15,655 nucleotides of DNA from positions 1 to 15,655 of the forward strand of contig JASFIT010000060.1 in the NCBI GenBank assembly GCA_050122535.1. The letters are read 5' to 3'. This document shows positions 7,978 through 12,833 of this stretch, piece by piece. The DNA is from JASFEQ01 sp050122535 (GTDB lineage: Bacteria; Desulfobacterota; DSM-4660; Desulfatiglandales; HGW-15). Position numbers and translations under genes: made by a program. The notes under the pieces were generated by a model. The model made no database searches. It saw only the letters and a list, made by a program, of their open reading frames with translations, and had not been told where the DNA came from. How positions within the stretch are numbered: the stretch's first letter is position 1; every line of letters starts with the position of its first letter.

Positions 7978-8598
7978 GTGAAGAATTCCTTCAAACCCAT
8001 TATCCCAGGTGCGGCCTTCCGGCCCGGAGGGCCTACGCCCCGGAGGGAGCGAAGCGGAGTTAACTTGGATCTTGTGCCAGCTCAGTTGTTGGTAGATTAC
8101 TGGAACCTTTTCGAAAAGGAAAAATTGAGTGGGCCCATCTTGGACGTTGCGTGTGGTGATGGGCACAACGGTATATTTCTTGCCACCAAAGACCTGCCAG
8201 TGATCTGCTGCGATATCTCAGAAGAAGCGCTGTCCCGTGCAGGGAAGTTGGCGGCGGAAACCCGAGTAAGGGTGGATTTATGGCAGGTGGATCTGGAGAC
8301 TGAGGACATGAATCCGCTCCCCGAGGATTTTTATAAAGGCATCCTGGTATTTCGTTATCTTCACCGGCCATTGATCCCATGTATAAACAAAGCGCTCATA
8401 AAGGGGGGAATTCTCATCTATGAGACCTTTACCATTGAGCAGCCTAAATTTGGGAAACCACATAATCCAGAGTTCTTGTTGAATCCAGGGGAACTGCTGG
8501 AATGGTTCAAAGATTGGGAAATCATTCATCACTTTGAAGGGATAAAAGAAGACCCTAAAAGAGCAGTAGCACAAATTGTCTGCAGAAAACCAAGATGA
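7978..8598 (+). CDS. Class I SAM-dependent methyltransferase, TehB-like (start uncertain)
   Basis: From the GTG at 7978 the product has 206 residues. SAM motif I is LDVACGDGHNG (55-65), the acidic motif II residue is Asp79 in CCDIS, and the later strand and helix are ILVFRYLHRPLIPCINKAL followed by GGILIYETF. This is the small cytosolic Rossmann fold of TehB/UbiE-like methyltransferases; the substrate cannot be inferred. The first 29 codons are coded by a GC-rich palindromic repeat (8011-8060), and no ribosome site precedes the GTG. A TTG at 8065 in the same frame has GGAG five bases upstream and would give a 177-residue protein starting 25 residues before motif I. I consider the shorter form quite possible. 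It is monocistronic and convergent with the radical SAM gene. Confidence 0.85.
   Translation: MKNSFKPIIPGAAFRPGGPTPRRERSGVNLDLVPAQLLVDYWNLFEKEKLSGPILDVACGDGHNGIFLATKDLPVICCDISEEALSRAGKLAAETRVRVDLWQVDLETEDMNPLPEDFYKGILVFRYLHRPLIPCINKALIKGGILIYETFTIEQPKFGKPHNPEFLLNPGELLEWFKDWEIIHHFEGIKEDPKRAVAQIVCRKPR
8011..8061. repeat. GC-rich palindrome at the 5' end of the methyltransferase gene
   Basis: GGCCTTCCGG (8013-8022) pairs with CCGGAGGGCC (8024-8033) through one wobble, followed by CCCCGGAGGGAGCGAAGCGG. Composition resembles the GC-rich hairpin repeats at 7459-7645 and 9959-10076, and contrasts with the AT-rich DNA just upstream. It is read as AAFRPGGPTPRRERSG if translation starts at 7978. Confidence 0.6.
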
Positions 8599-8619
8599 GC
8601 ATAGGTGCTTCGAGCCACC

Positions 8620-8734
8620 TGGAGCATTGGAGTCATGGAGTACTGGAGTGCTGGGTTTGGAGGAAAAAAGAAGTCTTCTTGTGTTGGTAAGCATCAGATT
8701 CCAATACTCCAAGCCTCCATTACTCCACTACTCC
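8620..8734. repeat. Inverted pair of octamer arrays between convergent genes
   Basis: The left arm is four tandem GGAGnnnn octamers (GGAGCATT, GGAGTCAT, GGAGTACT, GGAGTGCT at 8621-8652) plus GGGTTTGGAGG. The right arm is four octamers in inverted sense (AATACTCC, AAGCCTCC, ATTACTCC, ACTACTCC at 8703-8734). The arms can fold into one long imperfect hairpin with a 40-base loop. It fills the gap between two gene ends and ends four bases before the radical SAM stop, so it could act as a bidirectional terminator or 3' stabiliser. No run of T follows. Confidence 0.75.
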
Positions 8735-8738
8735 ACGA

Positions 8739-9848
8739 CTATGAGTAATCTTCCCCCAGCAGGTGGATGTTGCCTATGTGCACGTTACGCACTCCCTGAC
8801 GCTCGGCAATTCCTTTGCAGCGCAGGGCATGTGCCCTGGAGGTAGTGGGTAAGTCTTTGAGGTAGAAGTGGGGATAAAAGGCAAGCAGGCTAAATGGGAT
8901 ATCAGGGTTCAAGTTTGAAATATAGCTGGCCAGGGCGCCCACTTCCTCTTCGTCCACATACCCTGGAACCAACAAAGTGCTGGCAATGAGAAAGGGAGGT
9001 TCTGGCCTCCTTGATATACAGCTGGACAACGTCTTGAAATTCTCCAAGGTCTTTTTGTTTGTTACTCCACACAAGGCATAATGGATGGCTTCATTCCAGG
9101 CCTTCAGATCGATTTTGATACATCCGCCAGATCCTAGGGACAATTCGGCCATCGTAGTCAAGAAGGGCTCATTGACACACCCATTGGTTTCCCAGCATAT
9201 CCTCAGAATCTCCCTGGATCTACTGTGCAGGGCGAGTTTGGAGGTCTTGAGGGCGTGCAGAATCTGCGGTGTGGGATCACCTCCGAAGTAACAGATGCAG
9301 GTGGTTTTGTCGTCCACTGCACCGGCCAATTTCTTTGCTGTGACCCTTGGTGGGAGAACGGTTTGCTTCTTGTACTGATAATTCTGGCAGTAGAGACAAT
9401 TAAAGGAGCAGGCGTGATAAAAGACAGCCAGATTTTTGTGACCATATTCAGGACCCCTTGAAGCAGCATATTGGGGATAACCACATCCCGTTCCTGCAGG
9501 ACAGACGAAGTCCCCGACGCAGTTAGTAGGAAGTGGATCATAGTAATAGGAAAGATTCCCTTCATGGGGCCGCCCCCCTCGGATCGTACCGCCTTCAACC
9601 CGTCGAAGGCCACAAAATCCTCTATCCCCTTCGGCTATCTGGCACCTGTGTACACACAATGGGCAGGTGAGCCCATCTGCTGCGCGTGGAGGGTCTAGTG
9701 GAAGTTTATAGGCACGGCGGCTGCGATCATGAACCTTCTTAATCTCTGGCCAGACCTGTTCAAAATGATCTCTAATGCAGCTCGCACAAAAGCCGATCAC
9801 ATCAGAAATCGTTTTGGCGCCTTTATTACAATACCGGCAAGTTCCCAT
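8739..9848 (-). CDS. AmmeMemoRadiSam-type radical SAM protein with N-terminal zinc ribbon
   Basis: A radical SAM enzyme of 369 residues, PflA-activase-like. Three cysteine clusters are visible. Residues 4-24 (CRYC...CASC) form a probable zinc ribbon. Residues 62-79 (CPLCVHRC...GFCG) match the cysteine-rich N-terminal segment of AmmeMemoRadiSam proteins. CSFNCLYC (147-154) is the CxxxCxxC motif that binds the 4Fe-4S cluster and SAM. FGGDPTPQ (188-195), ETNG (220-223) and IDLKAW (246-251) are the expected downstream radical SAM motifs. The family is often annotated as pyruvate formate-lyase activating enzyme, but no glycyl radical enzyme, AMMECR1 or MEMO1 gene is nearby, so the substrate is unknown. 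Start ATG at 9848 lacks a strong ribosome site. It stands alone, convergent with the methyltransferase. Confidence 0.9.
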   Translation of the reverse strand: MGTCRYCNKGAKTISDVIGFCASCIRDHFEQVWPEIKKVHDRSRRAYKLPLDPPRAADGLTCPLCVHRCQIAEGDRGFCGLRRVEGGTIRGGRPHEGNLSYYYDPLPTNCVGDFVCPAGTGCGYPQYAASRGPEYGHKNLAVFYHACSFNCLYCQNYQYKKQTVLPPRVTAKKLAGAVDDKTTCICYFGGDPTPQILHALKTSKLALHSRSREILRICWETNGCVNEPFLTTMAELSLGSGGCIKIDLKAWNEAIHYALCGVTNKKTLENFKTLSSCISRRPEPPFLIASTLLVPGYVDEEEVGALASYISNLNPDIPFSLLAFYPHFYLKDLPTTSRAHALRCKGIAERQGVRNVHIGNIHLLGEDYS

Positions 9849-9939
9849 GTGCTAAACTCAACTTGTTCGTGAGGGATTACTCAACTTTGTGATACGAGTT
9901 AAAGTGACTAAAGGGCCTAAAGTTGGAAAGGCCTTCTTT

Positions 9940-10118
9940 TATCCAGCGTCCAGTATCCCCGCCCGCCTCGCCCGTCCGCCTCGCCTGCTCGGCTGGAGGG
10001 CGGGCCTGAGCGAGTTCAGGCTCGCGCCCGTCCTCCGCAGTAGCCTGCTACGGAGGATGGAATGGCGGGCAGGCAGCATCCAGGATCTAGTATCCAGCAT
10101 CCAGCATCCAGAATCTGG
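9940..10118. repeat. Heptamer tandem array interrupted by a GC-rich hairpin insert
   Basis: The right part holds six contiguous heptamers at 10077-10118: CATCCAG, GATCTAG, TATCCAG, CATCCAG, CATCCAG, AATCTGG. The left part (9940-9958) has the same unit: TATCCAG, CGTCCAG, TATCC. Between them (9959-10076) is a GC-rich insert with hairpins GCCTGA/TCAGGC (10004-10021) and TCCTCCG/CGGAGGA (10031-10057). This looks like a heptamer array invaded by a different repeat. It sits between the start of the radical SAM gene and the end of the NTPase gene, and holds no gene. Confidence 0.75.
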
Positions 10119-10130
10119 ACCTTATCCTTG

Positions 10131-10640
10131 CTATAGCTCATAGAAACTTGGAAAGTCTAACAACTCATCCCTGTTCTTCTCAGTAACGTGAACGAGCAAA
10201 AGGTCCTCCCTCTCCTTAACCTTTTGAATAAATTTGCCCCCTTTCATGGCGATAGATCCTAAAACAGGATTTTCAGAATCCAGCACCTTCACCAACGTCT
10301 GACGAAAAAGGGGAGAGAAACATTCCATTTTCCCGATCTCATCGATGACTACGATCTCATCAGCTTTGGAAGGAATCATTGAAGGGACAGCCACCTGATC
10401 AATATGGTCAAGGTTGACACCATATTTCCCCACTCGGAATCGGCTCTTGATCGCCTGGTGGGCGAGCACACCCTTTTTCCCATCCAATGTGGTGATGGTA
10501 AATCCGACCCTTTTACCCCGCTCTCTCACCTCCTGCGTGAAAAACCCGGTCATTGGTTTTTGGATTCTACCAATAACCCTTTCAATAAGGGTGGATTTCC
10601 CACATCGCGGAGGCCCTGTCACAAGAATATTCCTGCTCAT
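10131..10640 (-). CDS. THEP1-type nucleoside-triphosphatase
   Basis: A small P-loop NTPase (169 residues from the ATG at 10640) of the THEP1/NTPase_1 family, which hydrolyses nucleoside triphosphates with broad base preference in vitro; the cellular role is poorly known. Walker A is GPPRCGKST (9-17), the conserved TGFFTQEVRERGKRVGF segment covers 31-47, and Walker B is VVIDEIGKME (97-106). Length is typical. A longer reading to 10682 would add 14 residues coded partly by repeat DNA (CACAGACCCACACAGAC), so I chose MSRNILVTG, with GGA about 10 bases upstream. No operon partner; repeats on both sides. Confidence 0.9.
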   Translation of the reverse strand: MSRNILVTGPPRCGKSTLIERVIGRIQKPMTGFFTQEVRERGKRVGFTITTLDGKKGVLAHQAIKSRFRVGKYGVNLDHIDQVAVPSMIPSKADEIVVIDEIGKMECFSPLFRQTLVKVLDSENPVLGSIAMKGGKFIQKVKEREDLLLVHVTEKNRDELLDFPSFYEL

Positions 10641-10669
10641 GATTCGCAATTTCCAAAAGAATTCTTGGC

Positions 10670-10698
10670 CACAGACCCACACAGACTTACACAGACAG
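10670..10698 (+). repeat. CACAGAC-type short tandem array beside element A
   Basis: CCACAGACCCACACAGACTT and a following ACACAGACAGG form a degenerate array of CACAGAC units. It directly abuts multi-hairpin element A on its tip side. Compare the CGCAGAG/CACAGAG sequence beside elements B and C. Confidence 0.6.
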
Positions 10699-10702
10699 GA
10701 AG

Positions 10703-10831
10703 GATCGCTTGCAACTATATGGAGAGCCGTGCGACAAAAAATAAGCTAGCTTATTTTTTGTCATTCGCGTCTCCATATCTCCCAATGTGATTACATTGGG
10801 AGGCCCCGTTTTACGGGGCGCTCAAGCGATC
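10703..10831 (+). repeat. Multi-hairpin element, copy A
   Basis: Outer stem GATCGCTTG (10703-10711) with CAAGCGATC (10823-10831). Inside are three hairpins. Hairpin I starts with ATATGGAGA/TCTCCATAT (10717-10725, 10770-10778) and is topped by a perfect 30-base palindrome at 10733-10762 with left half GACAAAAAATAAGCT. Hairpin II is CTCCCAATGT-GATT-ACATTGGGAG (10779-10802). Hairpin III is GCCCCGT-TTT-ACGGGGC (10803-10819). The three hairpins are nearly contiguous, giving a four-way junction. The same architecture is seen in copies B and C. Confidence 0.85.
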
Positions 10832-10852
10832 GACTATCTCATTCACCTTTTA

Positions 10853-10905
10853 CTCAGTGTCCTCTGCTTGCCCCGCCCTGGCAGGACTACGCTCGAGGCA
10901 CAGAG
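10853..10905. repeat. Inverted CAGAG-type repeats between elements A and B
   Basis: CTCAGTGTCCTC (10853-10864) is an imperfect inverted match to GAGGCACAGAG (10895-10905), with a TGCC/GGCA pair between them. The first arm resembles the B flank (CTCAGTGTACTCTGCG). It looks like remnants of the CACAGAG-type flank on the far side of element A. Confidence 0.45.
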
Positions 10906-10948
10906 ATCTCAGATGTGGAATATATTTTTTCCTCAATACCCTAAAATC

Positions 10949-11082
10949 GATTGATTAACATTGCCGCAGAGCGGTAATTCGATCCCGCATGGCGGGATAG
11001 AATGATGGGAGAAGGCTTTAAGGAAAAAAATAAGCGCGTTTATTTTTTTCTTAAAAGCCATCTCACATAATGTTAATCAATC
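10949..11082 (-). repeat. Multi-hairpin element, copy B (inverted)
   Basis: Outer stem GATTGATTAACATT (10949-10962) with AATGTTAATCAATC (11069-11082), 14 perfect pairs. Hairpins in plus-strand order are TTGCCGC-AGA-GCGGTAA (10961-10977, one wobble), ATTC-g-ATCCCGC-ATG-GCGGGAT-a-GAAT (10977-11003), then the long one (about 11005-11068) with tip AAAAAAATAAGC/GTTTATTTTTTT. The long hairpin is last instead of first, so the copy is in reverse orientation relative to A and C. Sequence outside the tip differs from A and C but pairing is kept. Confidence 0.85.
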
Positions 11083-11110
11083 AAGCCTCTCACCCTTCAT
11101 TATTGTTTTT

Positions 11111-11198
11111 CTCAGTGTACTCTGCGTCTCTAGCGACCTTGAGCCCCGTCGAAAGGGAGCGGGTGGTGAATCTTGCTGTTTTTCGTGTTTTCGTGATT
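11111..11198 (-). repeat. Flanking dispersed repeat beside element B
   Basis: Read on the minus strand this gives AATCACGAAAACACGAAA, then GATTCACCACCCGCTCCC, then CGCTAGAGACGCAGAG and onward. The 21 bases at 11115-11135 are an exact reverse complement of 15481-15501 beside element C, and the segments AATCACGAAA and GATTCACCACCCGC are shared too, with different spacing. It lies on the tip side of element B, as in C. No gene lies in 10641-11212. Confidence 0.75.
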
Positions 11199-11212
11199 TG
11201 GGCATTTATTTG

Positions 11213-12025
11213 TCAATATTTTGACGGATCCCTTTTTTGAAAAACATATGAACAGGTATTATGGGTTAACAAGTCCTTGGTTTCCAAAGGAAGTTTCTCG
11301 TGGCTCCCAATGATCAGAAAACCTCCCGGAACCAGGCAATCAACCACCTTTTGAAAAGCGGGAATTTTGAGCCCATCTTCATAGTAAGTGAGGAGGTTGT
11401 TTCTCAGAAAGATGAGATGGAAGTCCCGGTCTGGGGGCTCATGCAGGATATTATGGAACCTCCATGAGATCCCCCTTTCCAATGAAGGCGCGATCCTGTA
11501 CTGGTTCGCCTCTTCTTGGCGTTTGAAGTATTTTTCCCGCACCTCCGCTGGAACCTCCCTTAGGCTGCTGCGGGAGAAGAGACCCAGCTGGGCCCTCTCC
11601 AAGTAGACCGCGTTCATGTCTGTGGCGAGCACCTCAAGGTCTGGCATAGCCTTAAACTGATCCTGTAAACGATCCCACAAAATGGTGAAACTAAACACCT
11701 CTTCCCCGCAAGCACAGCCTGCGAACCAGACCTTCACCCCCTCCCTATGTCTATGAATGATTTCCGGCAATATCTGGTTTTCACAGGACTCCCAAAAACC
11801 ACGATCCCGGAAAAAGCGACTGATAGAGACGGTCATCAATACTTCACACTGTGCCCTTAGCGCCATGTCTTTGTCTAAAGCCAGAAGATATGCTTCAAAA
11901 TCCAGAAACCCCAACGCCTTCATATGCCGACGAATGCGTTTCTTTACCCCTTTTCGGACCCTTCGATACCCCCTCCACGAGAGTCCAAAGCGATTGAGGA
12001 GCTGGCGAAATTGATGGTCATCCAT
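11213..12025 (-). CDS. CheR-type SAM-dependent methyltransferase, orphan
   Basis: A CheR-family protein of 270 residues, which in characterised members methylates glutamates of chemoreceptors at the cytoplasmic face. Residues 1-85 match the N-terminal helical domain (MTVSISRFFRDRGFWE at 64-79 is the typical T-x-FFR-D segment). The SAM site VWFAGCACGEEVFSFTI (99-115) corresponds to the usual GCSTGEEPYS. LATDMNAVYLERAQLGLFS (133-151), FHNILHEPPDRDFHLIFLRNN (190-210, usual R-N-V-x-IYF region) and GGFLIIGSHEKLP (234-246) complete the fold. No chemoreceptor, CheB or other che gene is nearby, so its target is unclear. The ATG at 12025 lacks a good ribosome site. Substitutions in the SAM motif are mild and it is probably active. 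Confidence 0.9.
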   Translation of the reverse strand: MDDHQFRQLLNRFGLSWRGYRRVRKGVKKRIRRHMKALGFLDFEAYLLALDKDMALRAQCEVLMTVSISRFFRDRGFWESCENQILPEIIHRHREGVKVWFAGCACGEEVFSFTILWDRLQDQFKAMPDLEVLATDMNAVYLERAQLGLFSRSSLREVPAEVREKYFKRQEEANQYRIAPSLERGISWRFHNILHEPPDRDFHLIFLRNNLLTYYEDGLKIPAFQKVVDCLVPGGFLIIGSHEKLPLETKDLLTHNTCSYVFQKRDPSKY

Positions 12026-12282
12026 GGGCGTATTCTATAGGGTTTTGAAGTAAATTCAAGATCCCAAAATCGCTGCGCATTTGATCCTGAAGAAGGCAAA
12101 GAGAGACCTTTGAAAGGGGAGGCGGGAGGGAGATTGCGCAAAAGGTTCCGTTTTTTGAAGGTCTCAAGGACGGATGGGCATAACGGTAGAGCGCAGCTTT
12201 CGGAAGGGCCGCTTAGTAAGTTTGATGGCAGGAGAGAAGCAGAAAAACCGTTTGCACAGGCCGCGAAGAAGAGGTTTAGTGA

Positions 12283-12597
12283 TTAGTTCGCAGCGGTCTG
12301 TTTGTATTTGGCATAAAGATCATGAACCCTTCTCTTCAGTTCTTTGATCTTCTTGCTATCTTCCTCTGAGGACCAATGCGGTTCACTAATAGAAAAAAGG
12401 GAGTTTGCGATCTCATCAATCACATGTTCAGTCGCCACGCACCACTCAGATGTGCATGCCTCGTCCATTTGGGCGGCTTCATCGATACTATGCTCCAGCA
12501 CATCCAAAGACTTCTCCATGTTGTTGACAAACACCCTCCAGCCTTCCACGATATTGTTTTCTATGTCTGGGTGGAAAGAGTCTCTAGGCATTGCCAT
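12283..12597 (-). CDS. Small hypothetical helical protein divergent from clpB
   Basis: A 104-residue product beginning MAMPRDSFHPDIENNIVEGW. A strong ribosome site AAGGAGG lies 9 bases before the ATG at 12597, and a promoter candidate is visible upstream, so I regard it as real. It is acidic to neutral, predicted mostly helical, Trp-bearing (GWRVFV; SEWCVA; EPHWSS), with two cysteines (about 48 and 53) and a basic C-terminal helix KKIKELKRRVHDLYAKYKQ. No signal peptide or membrane segment. I do not recognise the family. Being divergent from clpB across a shared 236-base region hints at joint regulation, not proven. Confidence 0.8.
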   Translation of the reverse strand: MAMPRDSFHPDIENNIVEGWRVFVNNMEKSLDVLEHSIDEAAQMDEACTSEWCVATEHVIDEIANSLFSISEPHWSSEEDSKKIKELKRRVHDLYAKYKQTAAN

Positions 12598-12632
12598 TGC
12601 TATTGTCCTCCTTATTTCGACTTGTTTAGTAG

Positions 12633-12660
12633 AATATAATTCTTAACAAAGAGTGATCAA
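12633..12660 (-). promoter_or_regulatory. Candidate promoter of the small divergent gene
   Basis: On the minus strand TTGATC (12660-12655) and TATATT (12638-12633) are 16 bases apart, upstream of the 12597 start. The -35 box lies inside the inverted repeat at 12654-12671. Confidence 0.45.
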
Positions 12661-12671
12661 GGGGTTGATCA
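12654..12671. promoter_or_regulatory. Inverted repeat, possible operator between the small gene and clpB
   Basis: TGATCAA-GGGG-TTGATCA, seven perfect pairs around a four-base centre. It overlaps the -35 box of the leftward gene and lies 44 bases upstream of the clpB promoter candidate, a position suited to a dimeric regulator. It could equally be a hairpin. Confidence 0.4.
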
Positions 12672-12714
12672 TCAAATGGGCAGAGAGAAAATATCATTTG
12701 GGACTCATACACTT

Positions 12715-12741
12715 CTTGACATGGAGCATGGGCAAGCTTAA
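12715..12741 (+). promoter_or_regulatory. Putative heat-shock promoter of clpB
   Basis: CTTGACA (12715-12721), 14 bases, GCTTAA (12736-12741), about 92 bases upstream of the clpB start. It matches the boxes and spacing upstream of grpE (4068-4042, minus strand). A sigma-70 reading (TTGACA-17-TAATTT) is also possible. Confidence 0.55.
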
Positions 12742-12833
12742 TTTTATATATATTTTGCTGATTGAACAAAAAAACACTTAAATCTTATGCATTAGAAAAG
12801 TCTAGTGAAGTTTTATGTACATAGGGAGAAAAG

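Noticed and set aside
8620..8734. CRISPR array
   Set aside because: The units are 8 bases with no unique spacers of 25-40 bases, and no cas gene is present. The heptamer and CAGAG-type arrays fail for the same reason.
10641..10682. N-terminal extension of the THEP1 NTPase (MWVCGQEFFWKLRI)
   Set aside because: The extra codons come largely from CACAGAC repeat DNA and precede the usual family start just before the P-loop strand.
10703..10831. tRNA gene or integron attC site as an explanation for the multi-hairpin element
   Set aside because: The junction layout looks cloverleaf-like, but there is no T-loop GTTCGA-type sequence, anticodon arm of 5 pairs plus 7 bases, or CCA end; stem sizes are wrong. 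No integrase or attC core sites (GTTRRRY/RYYYAAC) were seen.
12026..12282. Inverted repeat GAGACCTT (12103-12110) / AAGGTCTC (12158-12165) and a short frame at 11944-12141
   Set aside because: Eight-base arms with a 47-base loop can arise by chance, with no other support. The frame overlaps cheR out of phase and has no ribosome site or family features. The gap otherwise shows nothing.
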